Below are positions 46,986 to 58,108 of a DNA stretch of 64,000 nucleotides, piece after piece; position 1 is the stretch's first letter, and every line of letters starts with the position of its first letter. Location: positions 74,388,597-74,452,596 of the forward strand of contig NC_080419.1 of the NCBI RefSeq assembly GCF_029873635.1, written 5' to 3'. This DNA is from Malania oleifera (Eukaryota; Streptophyta; Magnoliopsida; Santalales; Ximeniaceae). Position numbers and translations under genes: made by a program. The notes under the pieces were generated by a model. It saw only the letters and a list, made by a program, of their open reading frames with translations. It ran no database searches and was not told the DNA's origin.

Positions 46986-47320
46986 TAATGGGAGGAGAGG
47001 GACACTTAGTCACTAGTTGTAACTGAAACTCAGTGAGAATCAATTGCAATAACAATGTATTTCAATATGAAAAAAAAAAAAAAAAAAATACAGAAGACTT
47101 CAAAGAACAATTCTCTCTCTCACTAACTAGTTATTCACTCTCTCAACACCACATGCTACATTGCACACACACATCAATTTATAGAAGATTCTAAACCAAA
47201 ATAATCAGAGATTGCGACTCGTAGGTGAGGTTGGTGAGCGCTGATCAACAAAAGTGGCTAGTTGGCAGCCATCGTCAATTTTTGCTGCCACCGTCCTCCG
47301 TTAAGTTTACTCTTTCAACA
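46986..47320 (-). repeat. 5' LTR of element D
   Basis: 335 bp. The minus strand runs from TGTTGAAAGAGTAAACTTAACGG to CTCCTCCCATTA; its last dinucleotide is TA where the 3' copy has CA. It contains a longer A run than the 3' LTR. Confidence 0.9.
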
Positions 47321-47325
47321 CATTT

Positions 47326-47896
47326 AGTTGTGTATGTCCCTTACTATCATTTTTTTTCTCATTTGGTGGGTTTGGTTGGTCTAGGGTTTTAGATTTTCAT
47401 TTCATGGTCCCTCAAACTTCCATTTTTCCATAAATATAGTTGTAATTTCTTCTCTCTTTCTTTGGATTCTATCTTTTACTCTCAATTTTATTTGCTAGAG
47501 GTAGTTTTTTTCCTTTTATAATGACAATCTCATTTAGTGGTTTTCTTTGAATTTTACATGCTACCAGGTTTAGCTTCTGACTTGTCCTTTGTCCTTTTTC
47601 CAACCTTTATAGTATAATGTTAGTTCAGACTCATTCTCTTATTTTGTATAAGCCTGTCTCTCCATGTAACTAGTGTTGGTGATGTAATGTCATTGCCTCT
47701 TTCAAAAGGTACAAGAGGAAGGCAATGAGCCCCAACATGTCAAGAAAGTTTATTTGGAAAATGACCTTGGTGGTTTTTGTTGTCAAACATTAGATGGTAT
47801 GTTCCAAGAGGAATTAAATGCAACCATATTGAAAAGAATTTTTGGTTTTTATTTTTAGGAGAAAATGATTGGGGAAGCAAAATATTGTAAAGCTTA
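47326..47896. other. Spacer with one exon-like open stretch
   Basis: Mostly T-rich. At 47,708-47,855 (plus) a frame stays open and is less AT-biased: KVQEEGNEPQHVKKVYLEN, then DLGGFCCQTLDGMFQEEL. It was not recognised. It may be an exon scrap; splice sites are not convincing. Confidence 0.3.
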
Positions 47897-50149
47897 TGTT
47901 GATTTAGGTGTAATCCCAAGAGGGGGGTGAATTGGGTATTTTAAGATTCTTTGAATTTATTTACCACTTAATCCCTATTTGTATATTTAGTAAATCAATT
48001 TCAGGGATTTATGACAAAGACAAATTTATTTTACCAATGAGTCCTTTTCGCCCAATTAATTGTGTGTAAAGTAATTAGACAAATTTAGTTTACCAATGAG
48101 TTCTTTTCACCCAATTAATTGTGTGTAAAGTAATTCAACATCCACATGCAATGCAAATAATATAATGTAGTGCGGAAAGAAAAGAGTTAAAGGAAGAGAG
48201 AAGACAAATGCAATTTTTACGAGGTTCAACCAACTAGGCCTACGTCATGGCCTTGAGCAACCCACACAAGGATTTCACTAAAATCTCTGCTCCTTAAATT
48301 GGGACGGAGCTTCCCCTACAATCCACTGCTTACAAGAGGTACAACTTCCTCATAATCCGTTGCTTACAAGAGGTACAACTCCCTCCTATTCCGCTGCTTA
48401 CAAGAGGTACAATTTCCTCCTAATCCACTGCTTACAAAAGATACAACTCTCTCCTCAAACCTGGTTCACAAGTCGAACCATGAATACAATGAATTCTGCA
48501 AAACACTTAAAATTGCTTCAAACAAAAGCTAGTGAGTACAATTCAAATTCCTAATACATTAACATATGATTAAACTTGAAACTCAGAAAGTATGAAATGA
48601 TGCAATCATTTATGTATGATATGCTTCCACACACAAAATTCTTTCTATCAAATTTCCCAAAAATATTTATATAAATCACTACTTTGGAAAACTTAGGTTA
48701 AATCTTTGAATACAAAAATAGCTTTGAAGATTGCAAAGATTTGACGCACACTTTGTCAAAAACAATATTTCTCTCAAGATTTCAATCTCAATGTGATCTT
48801 GGTAGCATTTGCCCTAATGCATATATCAAAAACTTAACATATGAGTTTCAGTAAATATCCTTTAATACGTATAGATATAGTTATGCACTTCTTAGGATAT
48901 CTAATCAACTAGTTTAGAAGTAACTAAAATATCACGTCTTTAACTTTGAACACACTTGAATGATTACTCTTTAAACAAGGGCCAAATAAAAACTTTCTCA
49001 AGTATTCAACTTGTCAAAAACAATCTTTATATGAATGAGAAAACTTAATATCAAACTCCTCTAAGGATGTTCAAAAATAGATGTTGATATGAGAATCTCT
49101 TGATAAAACTAAATGGATTAATCAAACCTCAATACCAAGTTGAATGAAAGATGTATGAGTGAGATCCCTTTTGGTTTTCTGAGTTGATTAGCACAAAGAA
49201 GATGATTGAAGAATGAAGTGCTGGCAATCGTACAGCAATCAGCTCAAGTTTCTCAATAAGATGTGTTCTTCTCTTCTTGTGTGTCTTAGCTTTTCACGTT
49301 TCTCTTTTCTCTTGCGTACTAGGGTTTAGATATGCAGTATAAGTAGGTGTTTAAACCCTGGAACCAATATTGACCGTTGGATTATAAGATAGCTTACGTG
49401 TTTGCTTAATAAAAATTAGATTTTTAATCTTTCCCCCAAGTTCAGACGGCTAAGGTCAAAGGCCCAGACGACTGAAGTCCTTTTCATCCTTCAAAAAATA
49501 ACCTAGACACAGGGTTAGATGATCGAGGTCAAGGGTCAAACGACTGAAGAGTCGGGTTCAGACAACTGAGGTCAAGGGTCAGACGTATGAAGTGCTTCTA
49601 CCAGTTACTTTCTTTCACGAATAATTCTTCAAACGAGTGAGCTTATTCTTAAGACATCTGAAGTAATTCTTCAGTCAACCGAACTTAAAGTTCAGTCATC
49701 TGAAGCTCCCAATTTCTGCATATTTTCTTTCTAGTTCAAAATTTTTTTTTGCTTTCTTTCTTGGCTCTTTTATAAAAACATTTTCTAGGGTTTTGACATT
49801 ATTTCTATGTCCATGAATGTCCCCTAATGATGTTCATGAAATGCATGAGTCCTAAAGACATTCTAAGGTATATGTTGAACCTCAAATTAAATCATACAAA
49901 AATATAAATACATGAGTTCTAAGTACTCATTCCCAAGATGTTCTTGAACTTTACCGCTTGCATCTTGATTCTCGTACTCTTTGAGTTCCATGGATTATGC
50001 CAAGATATGTATGCTTTACTTTAAGGCTTCCATGACTTGTTATCCTTCCATGCATGCTTAATATAGGTCATGTTCACAAACTCAATATATAGATCAAATA
50101 CCAAGTGATTTGTCATTATCAAAACTGAATTGGACTCGTAAAGTCAACA
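47897..50149 (-). mobile_element. Solo SIRE-like LTR, TSD GCTTA/GCTTT
   Basis: The plus strand starts TGTTGATTTAGGTGTAATCCCAAGAGGGGGG and ends TCGTAAAGTCAACA. Flanks GCTTA (47,892-47,896) and GCTTT (50,150-50,154) differ by one base. It holds a 52-bp direct duplication (48,031-48,133) and four 36-bp units with GCTTACAAGAGGTACAA (48,310-48,452). TCAGACGACTGAAG-type motifs lie at 49,440-49,700. Confidence 0.85.
48310..48452. repeat. 36-bp minisatellite in solo LTR
   Basis: Four diverged copies of CTGCTTACAAGAGGTACAAC plus a TCCTCCTAATCC-like spacer. It gives rise to a short open frame that is not a gene. Confidence 0.85.
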
Positions 50150-50620
50150 GCTTTGTTTCTTTTTTTAGGGTTTTATTTGAAGATTGTATCAAATAATCAT
50201 ATATTGCAAAGTTTTGTAACCACTTAGACAACAGGGGCAATTCTATTTGTGAGATGACATCTATCAAATGATAGATGACATCAAACTAAAATTCATTAAA
50301 TGGGTAGTAAAATTATTTTTACAAAGATATATTTTATCACCTTTCCTTTAGTGGATTACTTCTTCGATGTTTGAAAATAGGAGGTTAAGCAAACACTAGA
50401 CAGTACAAAAAAAAAAAAAGTGGTTTTTAGTGACGATTTAAATTTCATCACAAAAAGTACATTATTATTGACAATTTTAAAATCGTCACCAATACTTACA
50501 CTATTTGAGACCATTTTTAAAATTTTCACCAATAATACCCTTTTAGTGATGAAACTGAATGTGTCACTAATACTTTTGTCACTAAAAATCATTTTTCCTA
50601 CTCAAACTATCATGAGAAAC

Positions 50621-52727
50621 TGTTGATCTTATAGGTCATGCCCGATTTTGATAATGATAAATACTCATTATGTCTAATGGGTGTTTGAGATTATGTGCAA
50701 TAACTTAAATTGACAGATCATGATGCACATAGAGAAAGTAAAGATTGAAGACCTAATTTCTAATGTTATAATTAATTTCATTTATTTAAAGGGTCTGTAG
50801 TAGTAATTAGGACTTTTGGTTTGTAATAATCACACACATCACATGCATGGTCTAATAGGTAAGCTCAAACTGAATCATAATTAAAACAGGACTTAGAAAA
50901 GAACCTAGGACACTCACACACTCACTTGTATATGTCATACTTTTGAATAAGGTGTTTGCTACATGAAACAGGACCGAATTGCACAAAATGTGTACCTTCG
51001 ATCGACCGACCATTTATGTTCATTTGGCCCCGGGTCAACCGAACCTGGTCCAGGTCAACCGATTGACCACATCCCAGTCGACCGAACTCTTGTAGTTCAA
51101 ATGGCCTCGGTCAATCGAACCTCCCTAAAGTCGACATTTTGACTTCCTAGTCGACCGAGAGAAAATTGTATACCACCAACCTGATCGACCGAGTTGCCAC
51201 CTGTGGGAACTCAATGGTCTGGTCAACCGAAAAGCTTAGTTCAAAATCAACCTGGTTGACTGAACCTCGTAAATATTGAAAAATCGCCTCAAACATACAT
51301 GTCGAGTCGACTGAAATGGCAGTTCATTTTTTGCCCGGTCGACCAAACCCCAAGAACATGGGTCGACCGAACTTGTCCTAGTCGACCAGTGCTCTCGGGT
51401 TGGACTTATTTTTTACCGCAGTTAACTCGGTTAAACAGGTTAAAATAATTAAAACATCACTAAATCTTTTCTAAATATTCCAATCATGTCCCTAACGGTT
51501 ATAATTCAGGGGAAGTCTATAAATACCCCCTCATTTGGAATAATTAGTAATTTTGATTAGCAAAACCTAATTAAGAAATTCTCTCTCATTCTCAAAATTC
51601 CTACTACTCTTTTTAAGCTCCATACACTTAATCTTACCTTCTCATATTGCTGAAAATCATTTGTACGTTGATTTGAGTATTGCTAAGGGTTGCTCCCAAG
51701 TGTGGTAATTGTTTGTGATGATTTTTATTGAGATCCAACCCAAGTATTCTGAGGGGACTTTGTTAATAAGTCTCTCCTAAGAAGACATACATTAAACTTC
51801 CAAGTATTGCACATTCATTGCAATATTTTGTGAAATTTGTATTTGTTTTTGGATTGCAAAAACTATTTCAAAACATTTGAAAATATCTTGAGTGATTTAT
51901 CTTGACATAACTTTGAAAAGATATTTGTTTATGTGATATTAATCTTTATTGCAATATTCATTAACTTATATATCATTTACTGAATACAAAGATTAAATAT
52001 CTTTTGCAAACCAAATATATACATTATTTGATATTTGCATTATTTAAATATTCTGTTGATTGGAATATTTGAGACTTGATTGACATCTTTGTTTGAGCAC
52101 TTTAATTGAATATCTTGTAATACAAAGAATACACTGGTTTGCACTTTTTCGCGCTAATTACATTGATAGCAAATATATTTGAGAGTTGATATATTAAACC
52201 ACACTGAACTTATATATTAAATCATTTTTTGGTGTATATGATTGAGCGTATCTGGGTACATATCTGCTTTATACAAAAGCACAATCACTGTACCAATATT
52301 CTTTGATTGTAAAATCTGAGTGTTTTCAGGCGTGGCTTGAGGGGGTGGTAATCCAACCTGGTAAGGATTGGTTGTAAAGGTTGAGGTTAGCCCTGTACTA
52401 ATTGACCTGGTTTGTTAGGTGTCACTCCACTCGTTTAAGTGAGCAAAGTATAGTGGTAATCCTTGTGCTTGTTAGCCAAGGCGGGGACGTAGGCAATTGG
52501 CCGAACCTCGATAACATCACTGCGTGTCACTTTTACTTTACTGCTTTTTGGTTCATGTGTTCTCAATTAAACTGCTTTATTTAATTTCTAGCATTTATTT
52601 ATATTACTTGCACTAGAATGACCATAGGGTTGTGAATATATTATCGCTAGGATATTTGCCTAGGGATTTAACTTTGAAAAAACCAATTCACCCCCCTCCC
52701 CCTCTTGGGATCACGGTAAAACTAACA
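50621..52727 (+). repeat. 5' LTR of element G
   Basis: 2,107 bp, from TGTTGATCTTATAGGTCATGCC to GGTAAAACTAACA. It contains a dense array of GTCGACCGAAC-type motifs (about 14 in 50,999-51,410), TATAAATA (51,518-51,525) and the conserved GGGGGACGTAGG-like and CACCCCCC...CTCTTGGGATCAC blocks near its end. Confidence 0.93.
51518..51525 (+). promoter_or_regulatory. TATA box of element G 5' LTR
   Basis: TATAAATA lies about 110 bp after the last GTCGACC motif. The same site is at 59,005-59,012 in the 3' LTR, where 21 bp directly downstream are missing. Confidence 0.55.
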
Positions 52728-52742
52728 ATTGGTATCAGAGCC
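52728..52742 (+). promoter_or_regulatory. Primer-binding site of element G
   Basis: ATTGGTATCAGAGCC lies directly after the LTR. It is a perfect initiator-tRNA-Met-type primer site. Confidence 0.9.
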
Positions 52743-52783
52743 ACAAAGCATAGACTAGTTGTTATTTTTCAAAAAGATCACAT

Positions 52784-54380
52784 ATGGCTCACAGCTCTGT
52801 GACTCCTTTCCCTGAGGGACCATCTTCCACACAACCTCCTATTTTAGTGGTGTTAATTACACTTTTTGGAAACAAAGGACGCGCATCTACCTTCAGAATA
52901 CTGATTGGAAGGTGTGGAGGATTGTCTCTAAGGGAAATTATGTCCCTATGAAAATTGAGGGTGCAACTAGGGTTCCTAAGACTGAAGATGAATATGATGA
53001 TGATGATATGAAAGTTGTTAGTCTAAATGCCACTTCTATGAATATTTTGTACTTTAGTTTTGATGTAAATGAATTTAACAGAATTATGACATGTTCTACT
53101 ACAAAGGAAATATGGGATAAGTTAGAGGTCATATATAAGGGTACTAGAGATGTGAAAGGCAATAGGATTGATATGTTGACCAGTGAATATGAGGCTTTTA
53201 GGATGAATGTAGGTGAGTCCATTCAGAGCATGTACACTAGATTCACACACATCATAAACTCACTGCATGCACTAGGAAAAACCTATCCCATATATGAGAT
53301 GATTAGGAAGATCCTTAGAGGCTTACCTTCTGTTTATGAAGCTAAGGCTACGACCATTGCTGAGGGTAAAAACCTTAAGGCCATGACTCTTGATGAATTG
53401 ATAGGTTCCCTAATCACTTATGAATTAGCCATAAATGAGAGACTTCATGAGTGTAATAGGCTAAGAAAGTGACTGCATTAAAAATCTCTACTAACTCATC
53501 TAGTAGTTGCAGCGAAGCTGATACTAATGATGATATGGCAATGCTAACTAGAAAGTTTAGCAGATTTTTCAAGAAGAATAGAAAGCCGTACAAAAAATAC
53601 AGTGAATCTACAACTGAGAAGGGAGAGTCTAGCAAAAGAAAAGAAAAATCAAATGCTCACACGTGTTATAACTACAATAAGGTCGGGCACATCAAACTAG
53701 ACTGCCCACTGCTAAAAAAGGAGGCTAAGAAAAAGAAAAAAGCCATGAAGGTTTGGACATCAAGAGATAAACTTAGCAGCAGCGAATCAGAATCAGACCA
53801 CAGTGATTCAGAGGTCGCTAATGTGTGGTTAATGGCACACAATGATGAGGTATCGTCTTCTAGCTCATTATCTTCATGTTACTCATCTGATGATTGTGAT
53901 TCTGATTGCATGTCTACATTTAGAAAGTTTCAATATGAATATATTTGTGTATCTAAATTGTTGAGTAAAATGACCAAAGAAAATGATGATTTAAAAAAGA
54001 AATGCGAAAATTGGTCAAAACTGTTTAATATTGCAAAAACCTCTCATGCTTCCATTTTAAAAGAAAAAGATGTCACTATTGTTGAGCTTGAGAGGAAATT
54101 GGAGGATGGTTCCAAAATTATTTTTAAATTCACCAAGGGCAAACGAAATTTTGAAAAATTACTTGGTACCCAAAGAAACTCCTAAAGTAAAGAATGTCTT
54201 GGTTTTAATGGTATTGAAAATGTTAGACGACTTGATCTTTACTTAGAACACTTTACACGTGAGTCAAAGTCTCATATTTCTCCTAAAGATCCTAAGTGTA
54301 GAATAAGATGTTTTAAATGTAAACAAATTGGTCATAGTCAATTTGATTATCCACTTAGGAATAAACGTGCTAGAATTAGG
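52784..54380 (+). pseudogene. Element G gag
   Basis: It starts MAHSSVTPFPEGPSSTQPP at 52,784 and shifts frame by one near 52,842. It continues in 52,912-53,472 with the UBN2-type core (NILYFSFDVNEFNRIMTCST, TKEIWDKLEVIYKG, NRIDMLTSEYEAFRMNVGES) and ILRGLPSVYEAKATTI. It shifts again at about 53,470. 53,469-54,185 adds a Ser/acidic region, a first zinc knuckle with one Cys lost (CYNYNKVGHIKLDC) and a coiled-coil-like segment. A second knuckle at about 54,310 reads CFKCKQIGHSQFD, with the last Cys changed. Confidence 0.88.
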
Positions 54381-54467
54381 AAAGTATAGGTAGTTAAGGG
54401 AGATCCGGCTACTAACCCCCATGGACCTAATAAAATTTGGGGACTAGCATCAGTTACTTAGTTTATT

Positions 54468-57400
54468 TTGCAGGTTTGCCTAAGATCGTCCTCCTCCAAG
54501 GACTGGTGGTACTTGGATAGCGGGTACCCATGGCACATGACCGGTGATAAGGGAAAATTCACTTCAATCATTCCCAATGATGGAGGCTATGCGACATTTG
54601 GTGACAATGCAAAAGGGCGCATCATCGGGGTAGGTAAAGTTGGTAAGGATTCCACTCTCACTATTGATATTGTTTTATTGGTTGATGGGCTGAAGCATAA
54701 TCAACTTAGCATAAGTCAGTTGTGTGACATAGGATATAAAGTATCTTTTGAAAATGATAAATGCATAGCAAAAAATAAATCAGATCACAAAATGCTTTTT
54801 ACTATCGATCGCCATGAAAATGTGTATACTACTTCTCTTGATAACTTAGCTTCACAACCAGTCACTTGTTTTTCTACCATAAATGAAGTTAGTTGGTTAT
54901 GGCATAGGCGCTTAAGACATGCTAGCATGGATTTGTTGTATAAAATCGTTAGAAAGGAATTAGTAAAAGGTTTGCCTAAAATGTCCTTTGTAAAAGATAA
55001 AATTTGTGATGCATGTCAAATGGGTAAGAAAACGAAATCTAGTTTTAAGAAAAAGAAATTCATATCTACTACTAGACCACTTGAGATGCTTCATTTAGAT
55101 TTGTTTGGTTCTAATTCTGTGCAAAACCTTGGTGGTAATTCATATCCTTTTGTAATTGTGGATGACTTTTCTAGATTCACTTGGGTGTTGTTTCTTGCGC
55201 ATAAAAATGAATCATGTGATCAGTTCACCAAACTTTGTAGGAGAATTTAGAATGAAAAGGGATATAAGATAACTCATATAAGAAGTGATAGAGGGACAAA
55301 ATTAAAAAATGAGAGCATAGAAAAATATTGTGACTTAGAGGGCATTTCACATAACTTCTCTGCACCTAGGACACCTCAACAAAACGGAGTGGTAGAGAGA
55401 AAGAATAGGTCACTACAAGAAATAGGTAGAACTATGCTGAATGAACATAACTTACCTAAATACTTTTGGACCGAGGCCATAAATATTGCATGTTATGTTA
55501 TGAATAGGATGCTAATTAGACCATCAATTAATAAAACCCCTTATGAATTATGGAATAATAATAAACCTAATATTTCTTATTTTCATGTGTTTGGTTGTAA
55601 ATGTTTTGTGCTTAGGGATGATGAACATTTAGGAAAATTTGACTCTAAATCTGATGAGGGTATTTTCCTAGATTATGCACTTAATAGTAAAGCATTTAGG
55701 GTTTTCAAAAAAAGAACATTGATTGTCATTGAATTTATTCATGTTGTGTTTGATGAATCTAATCCATTTTCTAAGAAAGATAATGAAGATGATATTGATA
55801 TTAGAAAATGTTTAGACAAATTATCTATTGAAAATAATGCAACTGAAAACCCATAAGAAAATGAAAAATCATCTAAAGATAATGAAAATCAGGAGTTGCC
55901 TAGAGATTAGAAATTCATTAGAAATCATCCTACAGATCAAATCATAGGTGAACCATCTCATGGAGTAGCCACAAGATCCTCCTTGAGAAATCTAGTGTAT
56001 CATTCTACTTTCTTATCCCAAGAAGAACCTAAAAATATTAAAGAAGCCATAGAGGATGAGTCTTGGGTGATGTCCATGCAAGAAGAACTTAATAAATTTG
56101 AAAGAAGCAAAGTGTGGACTCTAGTCCCTAGGCCTAGTGATCATACCATCATTGGAACTAAATGGGTATATAGAAATAATAAAGATGAGAATGGGGTAGT
56201 AACTAGGAATAAAGTTAGACTTGTTGCCCAAAGTTATAATCAAGAGGAGGGGATTAACTTCGATGAAACATATGCTCCTGTTGCTAGCTAGGTTAGAAGC
56301 CATATGTATACTACTTGCTTATACCGGTTTTAAAGATTTTAAATTATTTCAAATGGATGTTAAAAGTGCTTTTTCTAAATGGCTATATTAATGAAGAAGT
56401 TTATGTAGAAAAACCCCCCAATTTTGAAAATCATAAGTATCCAAATCATGTGTACCGATTGTTTAAGGCCTTGTATGGATTGAAACAAACTCCTAGAGCT
56501 TGGTATGAGAGGCTTAACGGTTTTCTACTAGAAAATGGGTTTACCCATGGAAAAATTGACACTACACTTTTCATCAAATCCAAAAATGATGATATGCTCT
56601 TTGTTCAAATTTATGTGGACGATATCATTTTTGGAGCAACTAATGATGAGCTGTGTAATGAGTTTGCCAAATGCATGCAAAGTGAATTTGAAATAAGCAT
56701 GATGGATGAACTTAGTTTCTTCTTAGGGCTACAAATTAAACAAACTAAACATGGAACTTTCATATGCTAATCTAAATATATCAGGGACTTGCTAAAGAAA
56801 TTTAATATGGAAGATTGTAAAATTCTTGGTACACCTATGAACTCTTCCATTATGCTTGATAAAAATGAGTAAGGGATCCGTGTTGACATAAAATTGTACC
56901 GTGCATAGCATGATTGGGAGTCTCCTTTATCTCTCCGCTAGTAGGTCTGACATTATGTTTAGTGTGTGTATGCGTGCTAGGTTTCAGGCTACCCCTAAGG
57001 AAACCCATCTATAAACTGTTAAACGAATCCTTAGGTATCTAGTTGGAACTATAGAGTTAGGCTTGTGGTACCCTAAGCATACTACTTTTAAGATTGTTAG
57101 TTATACTATTGCTGACTTTGCTAGTAGTAAGGTTGATAGAAAAAGTACCAGAGGCACTTGTCACTATTTAGGACAATCTCTTGTTTCTTAGTTCTCCAAG
57201 AAACAAAACTCAGTTGTCTTATCCACAGCCGAAGCTGAATATATTGCGGCTGGAAGTTGTTGTGCCCAAACTCTTTATATGAAACAACAACTTGTGGATT
57301 TTGGATTGCACTATGATACAATATCGATTAAATGTGATAATATTAGTGTAATCATCATCTCTAAAAATCCTATCTCACATTCACGAACTAAACACATTGA

Positions 57401-57569
57401 GATTAGAAATCATTTTCTTCGTGATCATGTGCAGAAAGGGGATGTTGCACTTGAGTTTGTATGCACCAATGAACAATGGGCAGACATATTCACTAAACCA
57501 CTTTCCGAAGATAGGTTCATACAAATTAGACGTGAATTAGGTCTAATGCACAGTAGAGAGGCTTCTTAG
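54468..57569 (+). pseudogene. Element G pol: protease, integrase, RT, RNase H
   Basis: Protease 54,500-54,760 reads WWYLDSGYPWHMTGDKGKF. GAG-pre-integrase 54,890-55,080 reads WLWHRRLRHASMDLL and CDACQMGKKTKSSFKKKK. Integrase is at 55,081-55,700: LEMLHLDLFG, IVDDFSRFTWVLF, PQQNGVVERKNRSLQ, so Asp, Asp and Glu are present. RT is at 56,040-56,800: TKWVYRNNKDENGVV, QMDVKSAFLNG-like, KALYGLKQTPRAWYERL, VQIYVDDIIFG with intact YVDD. RNase H is at 57,090-57,569: STAEAEYIAAGSC, HIEIRNHFLRDHV, EQWADIFTKPLSED. In-frame stops occur near 55,248, 55,854, 55,908, 56,289, 56,768 and 56,870, and there is a frame excursion from about 56,300 to 57,050. Confidence 0.92.
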
Positions 57570-58095
57570 ATATTTCATACCATGCATAAATTTAGGGGGA
57601 GCTCTCTAGTGAACTTTACAAGTCTTTGCAACTAATATTATTGCTGATATGTGTTATTGCGTTAGACTTTGTGAATAATGATTATTGCTTGTGTATAATT
57701 CTTATATCTACAACATGATAATAATGGGATTTATGTTTTACTGTTTGATCATACTGGAACTGTTTGAGTAATTGTGAATAAATTGCTAAGAAATATAAAC
57801 TCAAACAGGATATTATTTATACAGGATATGTTTTGGAAAGTCTGGTTTTCAAACAGCACTTTGCTAAAAATTTTCAAAAACTTTTCAAGTCTTATAATGT
57901 ATAAATATTGTACTCTCCTATTGCCTATAGCTTATAGCCCTTTTTGCTATTACCAAAAAAGGGAGATGGAGAGGCCAAAATAATTGGGTAAAATATGGGT
58001 AAAATAATTAGGCTAAAAAAAGTAGATGCATATTGATAGGGGGAGCCTTCTTAGGCTTATACCCATACTTTTGCATGTTGTATTTGTCATCATCA
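57570..58095 (+). other. Element G 3' untranslated region, no env-like frame
   Basis: About 530 bp with GGGGGAGCTCTCTAG and AGGGGGAGCC purine-rich runs. No substantial open frame exists, so the envelope-like gene of some SIRE elements is absent. Confidence 0.7.
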
Positions 58096-58108
58096 AAAAG
58101 GGGGACAA
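58096..58108 (+). promoter_or_regulatory. Polypurine tract of element G
   Basis: AAAAAGGGGGACA and a final A directly precede the 3' LTR start TGTTAACC. Confidence 0.85.

Larger units (their letters stand above)
43043..47320 (-). mobile_element. Element D: Ty1/copia with internal RT deletion, TSD CATTT
   Basis: On the minus strand: 5' LTR (46,986-47,320), primer site, gag, protease, integrase, a few RT residues joined to the end of RNase H, polypurine tract and 3' LTR (43,043-43,368). CATTT is found at 43,038-43,042 and 47,321-47,325. The order (integrase before RT) is copia. Total 4,278 bp. The LTRs are similar but clearly diverged, so it is an old insertion. Confidence 0.9.

Noticed and set aside
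57570..58095. Envelope-like gene of a SIRE element
   Set aside because: Only 530 bp with no sizeable open frame lie between RNase H and the polypurine tract.
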